From assembly GCF_000424285.1 (NCBI RefSeq), contig NZ_AUJP01000016.1, positions 81,737-145,736 of the forward strand: 64,000 nucleotides of DNA. Direction: 5' to 3'. The stretch's first letter is position 1; the number at the start of each line of letters is the position of its first letter. This DNA is from Butyrivibrio sp. MB2005. GTDB lineage: Bacteria; Bacillota; Clostridia; Lachnospirales; Lachnospiraceae. The notes below the pieces were generated by a model. That model was given only the letters and a program-made list of their open reading frames with translations, ran no database searches and had not been told where the DNA came from. Shown piece by piece: positions 56,398 to 64,000 of the stretch. Both the position numbers and the translations under genes were made by a program.

Positions 56398-57912
56398 CTA
56401 GAAATTGAAATACAAAAATGTTGAAACAGAGCTAAGAGAAATAACACAGGTCACAATAAGTACCCAGGTAAAAGCAAGGGATGATACCTTAAACTCATAT
56501 TTTCTCTCATAATTATTCTTAAATAGCAGGCACAGGCAAAGAGCAAGTACCATCATAATAACCATACAAGCTAAAAGTACAGCGTGGTCTTCTGCGGAAA
56601 GTCCTATGGCAGACATCACATATCTAAAGCGCGGTATACGGAAGGCTTCAAGCATGCCATCTCTCACATCAAGATTAAGAACGAAGAGACGCTTTAATAT
56701 CTGTACCCACTCTGTAACAGAATTTGCTCTAAAGAGGAGCCATGTCACATTTAAGAATGCAAAGGTTACGATCCACTGAACTGTTTTTATGAGAGCTGCA
56801 CCTGCTTTTCCAAGGAAGCTCTTAGAAACAGCATTATACACAGCTTCGTAAATACCATGAGTAAGCTTATTAAAGCATTGTGCCAGTCCGTGAAGTATTC
56901 CCCATAAAATGAAGGTCCAGTTGGCACCGTGCCAAATTCCGCTGATGGTGAATACGATCATTATATTTAAATAGGTTCTAAGCTTACCCTTTCTGTTTCC
57001 TCCAAGAGGAATATATATGTAGGTTGTAAGGAACCTTGTCAGTGTCTTATGCCAGCGCTTCCAGAAATCTGCAACGGACAGGGCCTTGTAGGGCGAATTG
57101 AAATTCATGGGAATCTTTAAGTTGAACATAGACCCCAGGCCTGTAGCCATGTCACTGTAACCGCTAAAATCAAAGTAGATCTGGAAGGTATAGGACAGCA
57201 TCAAAATGATGATCTCTGCTCTTGTGAGAGCGCCTTCTCCCACCTGAACTACAGCTGCCTGTGCAAAAGCCCAGTCTACTGCTTTACCGAAGGTGTCTGC
57301 AATAAGAACCTTTTTAGCAAGACCTCTTGAAAAAAGCATTATGCCCTTGGACAGATTATCAAAATTAACCCTGTGTCTAGTCTTATCCCTGAACTGAGGA
57401 ATCAGCTCAGAATGAAGCACGATAGGTCCTGCCACAAGCTGCGGGAAAAAGGACACAAAAAGCGCATATTCCAAAAAGGAATAGCCTACGGCCTCCCCTT
57501 TGTATGCATCCACGATAAATGATATCTGCTGAAAGGTAAAAAAGCTGATGCCAAGGGGCAAGACTATTGTCCTTAAAACAAAGTCTGTCTTAAAGGCATC
57601 GTTTAGATTCTGTAAAAAGAAATTGTAATATTTAAAATAGAAAATAAGTCCGACGTTAAATAAAAGTCCCAAAATAAGATAGGGCCTGCGGGATTTTGCA
57701 GTCTGCATTTTCTTATACAAAAGGAAATTCACGCAGATACTGCTGCAGATTATCACAAGATATGATGCGTTGAAATATCCGTAAAACCACAGGGACATAA
57801 GAAGAAGATAGCCTTTAGCCTCTTTTTCTCTATCAAAATGGTTCAGTAAATAATACCCAAGGCAAGTGATGGGCAAAAAGAACAATATGAAAATAAAAGA
57901 ATTAAATTGCAC
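56398..57912 (-). CDS. MBOAT O-acyltransferase (DltB/AlgI-like)
   Basis: 504 residues from a GTG codon just after AAGGA. About 11 membrane segments. FNSFIFILFFLPITCLGYYL at the start, VADFWKRWHKTLTRFLTTYI and the catalytic-type His in SGIWHGANWTFILWG match the AlgI/PatA/DltB group. These proteins pass acetyl or D-alanyl groups across the membrane to polysaccharides or teichoic acids. No D-Ala ligase (DltA) or carrier (DltC) gene is present, so O-acetylation is more likely than D-alanylation. The SGNH-like protein at 55259-56353 is the expected partner. Confidence 0.92.
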   Translation of the reverse strand: MQFNSFIFILFFLPITCLGYYLLNHFDREKEAKGYLLLMSLWFYGYFNASYLVIICSSICVNFLLYKKMQTAKSRRPYLILGLLFNVGLIFYFKYYNFFLQNLNDAFKTDFVLRTIVLPLGISFFTFQQISFIVDAYKGEAVGYSFLEYALFVSFFPQLVAGPIVLHSELIPQFRDKTRHRVNFDNLSKGIMLFSRGLAKKVLIADTFGKAVDWAFAQAAVVQVGEGALTRAEIIILMLSYTFQIYFDFSGYSDMATGLGSMFNLKIPMNFNSPYKALSVADFWKRWHKTLTRFLTTYIYIPLGGNRKGKLRTYLNIMIVFTISGIWHGANWTFILWGILHGLAQCFNKLTHGIYEAVYNAVSKSFLGKAGAALIKTVQWIVTFAFLNVTWLLFRANSVTEWVQILKRLFVLNLDVRDGMLEAFRIPRFRYVMSAIGLSAEDHAVLLACMVIMMVLALCLCLLFKNNYERKYEFKVSSLAFTWVLIVTCVISLSSVSTFLYFNF

Positions 57913-57939
57913 TTTTCCTTATCTTAGCCTTTCAATAAT

Positions 57940-59235
57940 TTAAGTATCTCTCATCAGTCCTTCAAAATACTCTTTCCACTGGGAATTGATCTTTTCAGGA
58001 CTGTAATCCTTCCTTACTGCCAGGGCAGCATCTGCCATAGCTTCGCACTTTTTTGCATCACTTATAAGACTCCTAAGTGCCTTAGCGAGACTATCCTCCA
58101 TGGCGGAATCCTCACCCATTGGAATAAGTATACCATTTTCACCATCTCTTATAAGGTCTCTTGGACCACCGCAGGGGCAGTCTGTGGATATACAGGCAAG
58201 TCCCATGGACATGGCTTCAATGAGGGCATTTGGCATACCCTCCTGCTTAGATGTCAGAACAAAAATCTTCGCATCACGAATTTTATCCGCAACGCCGCTG
58301 ACATTCCCCATGAAAACGATGCGGTTTCCATCTGTATGGTCATCGCTTGAGCCGCTTGTTCCTGCGCTTCTGGCGGCTTCTATCCCGGCAGCTTCCTTCT
58401 CAAATTTCTTCCTTGATGGGCCATCACCGTAAATAACAAGCCTGTAGTCAGGAAACTCATCCATGATCTTCCCGAAGGCTCTTATCAAGAGTATCTGGTT
58501 CTTGTTATCATCAAGTCTTCCAACCGAGACGATTGTATTTTTTCTTTCGGAAAAAGGAACTATATTACCTTTCATAAAGGAAGGATTGATCGAATTTGGA
58601 AGTATCCAGCACTTTTTCCTGATACAGTCCTTAAAATACTCTGCAGCTCCCGTTGTCTGAACTACAACACCTGCTGCCTTTGGAAAGAGCATATTCATGG
58701 CCAGATTAAGTCCCTTTGATCCATATTCCCTTGAGGGATTAGACCTTACAGAAACAACTACAGGAATCCCCAGGCCCCTTGCCGAATAAATCGCCATGCA
58801 GTTATTTTTTCCAAGAAAAGAAAGGATAAGGTCAGGCTTTAAGCTCTTCCAGGTATCTCTTAATTTCTTTACTCTGTTTCTGAAATTCGCTACTCTTTTG
58901 CCCTTTTCATCAGGCATAAGAGCCGTGAAAACTCTGTCTATTCCCGGCTCCTCAGAAGATTTCATACGGACTGTTTTTATGTGCTCGTCCATATTCAGGA
59001 CTTTTATAAGGCGTCCGGGTTCATCCGCCTTGTCCTTTTCCATTACAGGCTCCCACTTTCTGTCCGCAACTTCATACTCATCATCCGCAAGGTATGTGGT
59101 CACAAGCGTAACCTGATAGCCCGCATTATAAAAATACTCTGCAAGGTTACACATAACGCGCTCGGCACCGCCCTTATTGAGGGATCCGATATACATTGCT
59201 ATATGCTTTTTACCAGAATCCATATTTGCGGACAT
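57940..59235 (-). CDS. GT4 family glycosyltransferase
   Basis: 431 residues. IAMYIGSLNKGGAERVMCNL is the N-terminal GT-B motif, and SKQEGMPNALIEAMSMGLAC followed by STDCPCGGPRDLI is the donor-binding part with the EX7E pattern. A Ser/Gly/Asp-rich insert (about 285-300) interrupts the C-terminal half. It resembles the protein at 62458-63573 closely in both motifs, so the two are paralogs on opposite sides of the divergent promoter. GAGAGG lies five bases before the ATG at 59235; an ATG four codons later is possible. Retaining glycosyl transfer is expected; donor unknown. Confidence 0.9.
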   Translation of the reverse strand: MSANMDSGKKHIAMYIGSLNKGGAERVMCNLAEYFYNAGYQVTLVTTYLADDEYEVADRKWEPVMEKDKADEPGRLIKVLNMDEHIKTVRMKSSEEPGIDRVFTALMPDEKGKRVANFRNRVKKLRDTWKSLKPDLILSFLGKNNCMAIYSARGLGIPVVVSVRSNPSREYGSKGLNLAMNMLFPKAAGVVVQTTGAAEYFKDCIRKKCWILPNSINPSFMKGNIVPFSERKNTIVSVGRLDDNKNQILLIRAFGKIMDEFPDYRLVIYGDGPSRKKFEKEAAGIEAARSAGTSGSSDDHTDGNRIVFMGNVSGVADKIRDAKIFVLTSKQEGMPNALIEAMSMGLACISTDCPCGGPRDLIRDGENGILIPMGEDSAMEDSLAKALRSLISDAKKCEAMADAALAVRKDYSPEKINSQWKEYFEGLMRDT

Positions 59236-59247
59236 AAATACCTCTCG

Positions 59248-61194
59248 TTAACTTTGGTAGATATGCTTCTCATACCACTGCTGGAATATGAAAAAGCTCC
59301 ATGCGATATTGGAGAAATTGGCGCCGCTGCCGGAGCCCCCATCTCCCTTTGCAAGAAAATCTCTCACAAAACCTGATGCGTAGGTCGCATCGAATATTCC
59401 CTGATTTTTAAGAAAACTCTCATTACTGTAATCAAGGAGTCTGTCTTTTAATGGACCGCGAAGCCATACATCCATGGGAACGCTAAAGCCCTTCTTTGGT
59501 CTGTCCAAAAGCTCTCTTGGAATATAGTCATAGGCGATATCCTTAAGGATATATTTCTTTACGCCGTCCTTATATTTAAACTCGTGAGGAATGCGGAAGC
59601 TGTATTCCATAACCTCCGTATCCATAATAGGGCATCTGCACTCAAGAGAATACTTCATAGCTGCCCTATCCATCTTGACCAGAATGTCGCTTGGAAGATA
59701 TGTATCCATATCAAGGAGCATCCTTCGAACCTGCCAGTTTTCCACATCATAGTAGGATTCAACGGGATACTTGCAGGGGAAAACACCATCCTTTAGGAAA
59801 TCCCTGCTCATATACTGTGCATATGTCATCCGCTGGTCCATCTCTTCCCTGCCGGAAATAAAGGCATGGGCTGCAGGGATATATTTGGGTGCAGAAACTT
59901 GCGTCTTAGTCTCAGGATCTCTGTTATCAGCAACTGCCTGAACGCTGTAGGGAAACTTTCTAAGAAGCTTCTCATTACCAAGCGGAATCTGACCAACGGC
60001 ATTAACAACAACTCCTATGCCGTCCAGCTTTTTTGCCTGTACTGCTCTGTCATAGATATTGTAGCCGCAGTAGAATTCATCTCCGCCATCCCCGGAAAGG
60101 GCCACAGTCACTTTCTGCCTCGCCAGCTTGCAAACCAGCATTGTGGGTATCTCTGACTCGTCCGCAAAGGGTTCATCAAAATACTGAGGAATGCTGTCCA
60201 CAAGCTCGATCATCTCTGATTCATCTATATAAAGCTCTGTGTGCTCGGTGCCAAGATGTTTTGCAACTCCTGCTGCATACTCAGCTTCGTTATACTCCGG
60301 AACATTAAAACCTATACTGAAGGTCTTAACAGGACTTTCAGAATTCTCCTGAGCAAGAGCCGTTATAAGTGATGAGTCATAGCCACCTGATAAAAATGTT
60401 CCAAGGGGCACATCTGCAATCATCCTGTCAGCTACAGACTTCTTAAGGCGCTTTTTAAGACCTTCCTTGGCTTCCTCGTAGCTTTCTACCTTTTTATTTA
60501 CATTATCTTTATAAGCATCCCTGATGCTCCAATATTTTTCCTTAGTGATATTTCCCTGATTGAAAATAACAAGCTGCCCCGGTTCAACCTGATAAACGTT
60601 CTCAAAAATGGTCTCCGGTGCATTTATATACTGCTGATAGAGGTATCTTGGAATGATGGATGTTCTTATCTGTCCCTTAAAGCCCGGGCACTTCATTATA
60701 GGCTTAAGCTCTGAACCGAATACGATGTTGCCATCTTCAAGCCAATAATACAGTGGCTTTTTACCTATCCTGTCTCTTGCAAAAAGAACGTCCTGATTTT
60801 CTCTGTCGTAAAGAGCTATGGAAAACATTCCATGGATGTGCCTTACAAAATCTCTGCCCCATTTAAGATAAGAAGCCAGAATAACCTCTGTATCACAGGT
60901 TGATTTGTAAGGGTAATCCGAAAGCTGCTTTTTCAGCTCCCGGTAATTATAAATCTCTCCATTAAAAACGACAGAAATCCTGCCATCTGTCGTGGTCATT
61001 GGCTGATGTCCAAGGGGTGACAGATCCAGGATTGAAAGTCTTCTCTGAGCAAAGCCTATTACGTATCCATCCTTACCGGGATACAACTCGACGCCGCTAT
61101 CATCGGGTCCTCTGTGTATTATGGTGTCATTCATGGCACGCAGCTCATCTTCTGTTATTCTGTTTTTAGAAATATATCCGCAGATTCCGCACAT
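59248..61194 (-). CDS. asnB: Asparagine synthase-like glutamine amidotransferase (second copy)
   Basis: 648 residues. Cys2 (MCGICGYISKNRITEDE), RGPDDSG, FNGEIYNYRELK, the synthetase loop FLSGGYDSSLITAL and SGDGGDEFYCGYNIYD are all intact. It is the first gene of the long minus-strand run, read from the region shared with the GT4 gene at 61344. GGAG lies six bases before the ATG. As with the copy at 53282-55234, glycan uronic acid amidation fits the context better than free asparagine synthesis, but the sequence does not decide. Confidence 0.88.
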   Translation of the reverse strand: MCGICGYISKNRITEDELRAMNDTIIHRGPDDSGVELYPGKDGYVIGFAQRRLSILDLSPLGHQPMTTTDGRISVVFNGEIYNYRELKKQLSDYPYKSTCDTEVILASYLKWGRDFVRHIHGMFSIALYDRENQDVLFARDRIGKKPLYYWLEDGNIVFGSELKPIMKCPGFKGQIRTSIIPRYLYQQYINAPETIFENVYQVEPGQLVIFNQGNITKEKYWSIRDAYKDNVNKKVESYEEAKEGLKKRLKKSVADRMIADVPLGTFLSGGYDSSLITALAQENSESPVKTFSIGFNVPEYNEAEYAAGVAKHLGTEHTELYIDESEMIELVDSIPQYFDEPFADESEIPTMLVCKLARQKVTVALSGDGGDEFYCGYNIYDRAVQAKKLDGIGVVVNAVGQIPLGNEKLLRKFPYSVQAVADNRDPETKTQVSAPKYIPAAHAFISGREEMDQRMTYAQYMSRDFLKDGVFPCKYPVESYYDVENWQVRRMLLDMDTYLPSDILVKMDRAAMKYSLECRCPIMDTEVMEYSFRIPHEFKYKDGVKKYILKDIAYDYIPRELLDRPKKGFSVPMDVWLRGPLKDRLLDYSNESFLKNQGIFDATYASGFVRDFLAKGDGGSGSGANFSNIAWSFFIFQQWYEKHIYQS

Positions 61195-61227
61195 AGGCGC
61201 TCCTTCTATGTATTATCCTTTAAATAT

Positions 61228-61254
61228 GTTATACTACTCTTACTTTTTTAGCAA
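61228..61254 (-). promoter_or_regulatory. Weak promoter candidate for the 36-gene minus-strand run
   Basis: On the minus strand, TTGCTA (61254-61249) and TATAAC (61233-61228) are 15 bases apart, about 35-60 bases before the ATG at 61194. The spacer is short, so the call is tentative. No better match was seen in the 149-base gap. Confidence 0.3.
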
Positions 61255-61265
61255 ACGACTTTTCA

Positions 61266-61317
61266 GTTGCCATCTTGCCGGCGATGATAAAATATCTGTA
61301 CCGGTCAAGATGGTAAC
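61266..61317. promoter_or_regulatory. Long inverted repeat in the divergent intergenic region
   Basis: GTTGCCATCTTGCCGG (61266-61281) pairs with CCGGTCAAGATGGTAAC (61301-61317), about 16 base pairs with one bulged T and one G-T pair, around a 19-base loop. There is no T-run after it on either strand, so it is not a simple terminator. It lies between asnB (61194) and the GT4 gene (61344) and could be an operator, a leader hairpin or a processing site. Confidence 0.6.
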
Positions 61318-61343
61318 AGCAGCGAATATCAATTGAGGTTATC

Positions 61344-62456
61344 ATGGACAGAAAAATCAAAGTTCTTCACATTGTGGGAGCTATGTACCCAGGAGGGATG
61401 GAAAACTTCATAATGAATATCTATGAGAACATAGATAAGGAACGGTTTCAGTTTGATTTTGCTGTTCATGTTGTAAAAGAAAACGGGTATGATGACAAAA
61501 TCAGGGAGCTTGGAGGAAAGGTGTTCCAGCTACCCAGGATGATGTCTCATCCTATCCAGAATTTCAATAAGCTCAGCAATATTATTAATGCAGAAGGCTA
61601 TGATATAGTCATTCGTCATACTGCTAATTCGCTTGTGGCACCACAGCTTATGGTAGCGAAAAAGGCGGGGGCAATAACGGTTTGTCATTCACATAATGAG
61701 ACTGATCCCAAGAAGCTTGCACATTTCCTAAGCAGACCTATTCTTATTAAGAACACGGATGTAAGGCTTGCGTGCTCTGATAATGCAGGTAAGTGGATGT
61801 ATGGAAATAAGAGCTTTGAAGTAATAAACAATGCAATCGACCTTAATAAGTTTGAGTTCAGGAATGAATATAAAGAGCAGATAGTCCGCGAGTTTAATCT
61901 TGAAGGCAAGCATATCTACGGACATATTGCCAACTTCATTGCATCCAAGAACCACACTTTCCTTATAGATGTATTTGCAAAGATCGCCGAGAAAGACGAT
62001 AAAGCTATACTTATATGCCTTGGCGAAGGGGACCTTAAACCGGACATTCAGGAAAAAATAAAATCCCTTAATCTTGTTACAAAGGTTATCCTGACCGGAA
62101 TCCGCCATGATGCGCAGGCTTTCTTTTCTGCTTTCGATACGATGATATTCCCGTCACTTTTTGAGGGACTTCCGCTGACTCTGATAGAAGCGCAGGTAAG
62201 CGGACTTCCCATGCTGATATCAGATACCATCACTCCGAATGTATCTGTGACAGATGGGCTTATCACAAGGAAATCTCTTTCCGACTCAGCAGAGAGCTGG
62301 GCTGATGAAGCCATCAGTATAAGAAATAAAAATGAGCAATCAGACAGATCCTGCCAGCGTGAATCCATTCGTTCACATGGCTACGACCTTGAGCAGCTTG
62401 TTAGCTGGTATGAGGATTTCCTGTCAGATCTTGTAAAAAACAAGGGGCAACATTAA
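61344..62456 (+). CDS. GT4 family glycosyltransferase
   Basis: 370 residues. KVLHIVGAMYPGGMENFIMN (6-25) is the N-terminal GT-B motif with the GG that contacts the acceptor side. IFPSLFEGLPLTLIEAQVSG is the C-terminal donor-binding EX7E motif. The pattern is close to EpsF/CapH-like enzymes of Firmicutes capsule clusters. GAGG lies about six bases before the ATG. It is the first of two plus-strand genes read away from the minus-strand run; the next starts one base after its stop. Confidence 0.9.
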   Translation: MDRKIKVLHIVGAMYPGGMENFIMNIYENIDKERFQFDFAVHVVKENGYDDKIRELGGKVFQLPRMMSHPIQNFNKLSNIINAEGYDIVIRHTANSLVAPQLMVAKKAGAITVCHSHNETDPKKLAHFLSRPILIKNTDVRLACSDNAGKWMYGNKSFEVINNAIDLNKFEFRNEYKEQIVREFNLEGKHIYGHIANFIASKNHTFLIDVFAKIAEKDDKAILICLGEGDLKPDIQEKIKSLNLVTKVILTGIRHDAQAFFSAFDTMIFPSLFEGLPLTLIEAQVSGLPMLISDTITPNVSVTDGLITRKSLSDSAESWADEAISIRNKNEQSDRSCQRESIRSHGYDLEQLVSWYEDFLSDLVKNKGQH

Positions 62457-62457
62457 C

Positions 62458-63573
62458 ATGAAAATTCTTTTTCATTTAAACAGCATGGGCCGCGGCGGCG
62501 CAGAGCATGTAGTCAGCATCCTCTCGGGGAAATTTGCTGATGCAGGTCACGACGTCATCGTTGCAACCCAGTGGTTTTCGGAAAATGAATATAAGCTTTC
62601 AAGCAAGGTAAGGCGTATCTCCGTTGGCTTAACCGAGAATGAAGAGAAGGCAGGGCGAATTAAGAAGGCCTTTACCAGACTTTTTAAATTACGAAACTGC
62701 GTAAAGAAAGAGAAGCCTGACCTTGTAATCTCATTTTGTGCAAAGGCCAATTTCAGAAGTGCCTTCAGTCTCTTTGGGACACGCACTCCTCTTATAGTTT
62801 CCGTCCGCAACAATCCGGAGGTTGACTATGCACCTCATAAGCTCGCAACCAGGTACATGGAGAAAAAGGCAGTGGGCTGCGTCTTCCAGACACCGGATGC
62901 TATGCATTATTTCTCAGAGGACTTCCAGAAAAGGTCAACAATTATCTTTAATCCTATAGATGAAAATTACCTTAATGCGGATACGAATAGCTCCGAGGGA
63001 AGAGTCGATAATTCAAAGAAAATCGTAAATGTGGGAAGAATCTCCGATCAGAAAAATCAGCTGCTTCTTCTTAAGGCATTTAACAATATCACAAAGGACT
63101 ATCCTGATTATTCCCTGTATATCTATGGTGATTCTCAGGAAGGTGGCATATTGGATGGACTTACATCATACATAAGAGAGAACCATCTCGAAGAGAAGGT
63201 TTTCATTCTTCCTCCAAGCTCTAATCTTAAAAACGAAATCATCGGCTCTGCCATGTTCGTACTTTCCTCGGATTTTGAAGGCATGCCAAATGCCCTTATA
63301 GAGGCAATGGCTCTTGGCATCCCCAGTATCTCAACGGACTGCCCCTGCGGCGGATCCCGCATGCTGATAGACGACGGAAAATCCGGAATCCTTACACCGG
63401 TTTGCGATGAGAAGGCTTTAACTGATGCCATGCTTCGAATCCTTAACAGCAAAGAATTCGCAGATACTCTTGGAAATAACGCCAAGAATGTGGTATCCAA
63501 GGTTAATCCGGACAAAATCTGCAAGGAATGGGAAGATTTTATAAATACAAAATTAAAAAACAAAAGGGCATAA
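62458..63573 (+). CDS. GT4 family glycosyltransferase
   Basis: 371 residues. KILFHLNSMGRGGAEHVVS starts the GT-B fold; FEGMPNALIEAMALGIPSIS and STDCPCGGSRMLIDDGKSGI hold the donor site. It is a paralog of the protein at 57940-59235: both share VSVRNNP/VSVRSNP after the first strand set and the same CPCGG block. The ATG lies one base after the stop of the preceding GT4 gene, so the two are co-translated. Retaining transfer is expected; sugar unknown. Confidence 0.9.
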   Translation: MKILFHLNSMGRGGAEHVVSILSGKFADAGHDVIVATQWFSENEYKLSSKVRRISVGLTENEEKAGRIKKAFTRLFKLRNCVKKEKPDLVISFCAKANFRSAFSLFGTRTPLIVSVRNNPEVDYAPHKLATRYMEKKAVGCVFQTPDAMHYFSEDFQKRSTIIFNPIDENYLNADTNSSEGRVDNSKKIVNVGRISDQKNQLLLLKAFNNITKDYPDYSLYIYGDSQEGGILDGLTSYIRENHLEEKVFILPPSSNLKNEIIGSAMFVLSSDFEGMPNALIEAMALGIPSISTDCPCGGSRMLIDDGKSGILTPVCDEKALTDAMLRILNSKEFADTLGNNAKNVVSKVNPDKICKEWEDFINTKLKNKRA

Positions 63574-63581
63574 AGCAAATC

Positions 63582-63614
63582 AAACTTGTTTGTACATTTC
63601 AAACAAACAAGTTT
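63582..63614. terminator. Perfect 11-bp hairpin between convergent genes
   Basis: AAACTTGTTTG (63582-63592) pairs with CAAACAAGTTT (63604-63614) around an 11-base loop. It starts nine bases after the GT4 stop and touches the stop of the small minus-strand ORF. The T-run is short on both strands, so terminator strength is uncertain, but position suggests a shared bidirectional terminator. Confidence 0.5.
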
Positions 63615-63837
63615 AATACACGCCTTTATCTTTTATTGTCTTTTTTAACCGCAAATTGCAATCAAAAATATCATCATCTAAATCATTGATATCAAGCAAG
63701 CTTCTGATGCACCATTCCGGATCCTGAGTATGAAAAGTGTAATATACATCATTCAGTTGCTTATACGCGAATAAGTCCATAACAAATTTAGTTGATACTT
63801 CTCTGGTATATGAAATATACCGATACATATATCCCAT
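63613..63837 (-). CDS. Small uncharacterised protein, possibly truncated at its N-terminus
   Basis: 74 residues, acidic C-terminal half, no membrane segment. GYMYRYISYTREVSTKFVMD and YYTFHTQDPEWCIRSLL resemble short proteins of unknown function common in Firmicutes, in which an FWxGYxYRY start and a FHT block recur. The open frame runs upstream past the ATG (...GGSSFW before MGY) into the stem-loop array with no other start, so the ATG may be the true start or the gene may be a remnant. A GGAGG lies 13 bases upstream, a long spacing, and falls inside a hairpin arm. No function is proposed. Confidence 0.5.
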   Translation of the reverse strand: MGYMYRYISYTREVSTKFVMDLFAYKQLNDVYYTFHTQDPEWCIRSLLDINDLDDDIFDCNLRLKKTIKDKGVY

Positions 63838-63850
63838 CCAGAATGAACTA

Positions 63851-63956
63851 CCTCCACCGACTCTATGTCGGAAGTGGTTTCTGTTATGCCGCAGAGCGGC
63901 ATGAACCTTTGGGATGCTTAACGCATCCCAAAGAACAGGGCATGTCCACTATGCCC
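63851..63956. ncRNA. Array of four perfect stem-loops (possible structured RNA or interspersed element)
   Basis: Four hairpins follow each other: CCGAC/GTCGG (63857-63861 with 63867-63871), ATGCCGC/GCGGCAT (63886-63892 with 63896-63902), CTTTGGGATGC/GCATCCCAAAG (63907-63917 with 63923-63933) and GGGCAT/ATGCCC (63938-63943 with 63951-63956). A copy of ACCTTTGGGA recurs at 63972-63981 near the window edge. On the minus strand they lead into the small ORF at 63837. No known RNA family is recognised. A noncoding RNA, a palindromic interspersed element or an untranslated leader are all possible. Confidence 0.45.
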
Positions 63957-64000
63957 CTATCCCATTGGGTTACCTTTGGGAATACTTTTCTTAAGATATT

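Noticed and set aside
56398..57912. D-alanylation operon (DltB with DltD)
   Set aside because: No DltA or DltC gene is near and the partner does not read as DltD; O-acetylation is more likely.
63851..63981. CRISPR array
   Set aside because: The hairpins have different sequences and lengths, and there are no equal repeats with regular spacers or cas genes.
1..64000. tRNA, rRNA, insertion sequences, prophage genes
   Set aside because: None was seen on reading either strand; every large open frame belongs to membrane, secreted or glycan-related families or is uncharacterised.

Overview
The window looks like a chromosomal cell-surface glycopolymer locus of a low- to mid-GC Gram-positive anaerobe, most likely Lachnospiraceae (Butyrivibrio-like). 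This is inferred from the gene families: TagF-type glycerophosphotransferases, LicD proteins, a TagGH-type exporter, LTA-synthase-fold enzymes, strong GGAG-type ribosome binding sites, and secreted proteins with an acidic linker and Ig-like repeats. No rRNA, tRNA, CRISPR array, insertion sequence or phage gene was seen, and there is no gene-free stretch over 300 bases.

Layout. 1-843 is the 5' part of a flotillin gene on the minus strand. 953-6125 is a minus-strand pair: a polytopic membrane protein and a secreted parallel beta-helix protein. A divergent promoter region near 6177-6229 separates it from a plus-strand phosphoglycerol-transferase-like enzyme (6295-9279) with unusual C-terminal repeats. 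From 61194 down to 9338, 36 genes run on the minus strand with no gap longer than about 60 bases and many overlaps. Two more glycosyltransferases run rightward from 61344 to 63573. The right end holds a small ORF and a series of perfect stem-loops.

The minus-strand run falls into modules. (a) 41568-61194 resembles a heteropolysaccharide assembly line: a WbaP-type initiating phosphotransferase, a Wzy-like polymerase, a PglK-like ABC flippase, GT2/GT4/GT11/GT17/DUF5672 transferases, two asparagine-synthase-like amidotransferases, and an MBOAT acyltransferase with an SGNH-like partner. (b) 37559-41587 holds a DUF4422 protein, a GT11, a pyruvyltransferase and a GT2. (c) 18958-37533 is a teichoic-acid-like phosphopolymer module: three TagF-family proteins, two LicD proteins, a TarI/IspD-like cytidylyltransferase with an SDR enzyme, a fused nucleotidyltransferase-PLP enzyme, a TagGH-like ABC transporter, and a YidC-like domain fused to an LTA-synthase/sulfatase-fold domain. 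(d) 9338-18949 holds a second acidic/basic beta-helix protein, a ferredoxin/FrhB-like protein coupled to a pyruvyltransferase-family protein, and a YfhO-like membrane protein.

A reasonable working model is that module (a) makes a lipid-linked, amidated, acylated and possibly fucosylated repeat that is flipped and polymerised, while module (c) builds and exports a polyol-phosphate or phosphoamine-decorated chain. The membrane phosphotransferases and GT-C-like proteins would then decorate the product outside the cell, where the two beta-helix proteins could bind or process it. The least familiar parts are the YidC-phosphotransferase fusion, the nucleotidyltransferase-PLP fusion beside two LicD genes, and the repeats on the phosphoglycerol-transferase-like enzyme. 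No genes for GDP-fucose, CDP-glycerol (TarD), TagO or TagA lie in the window.
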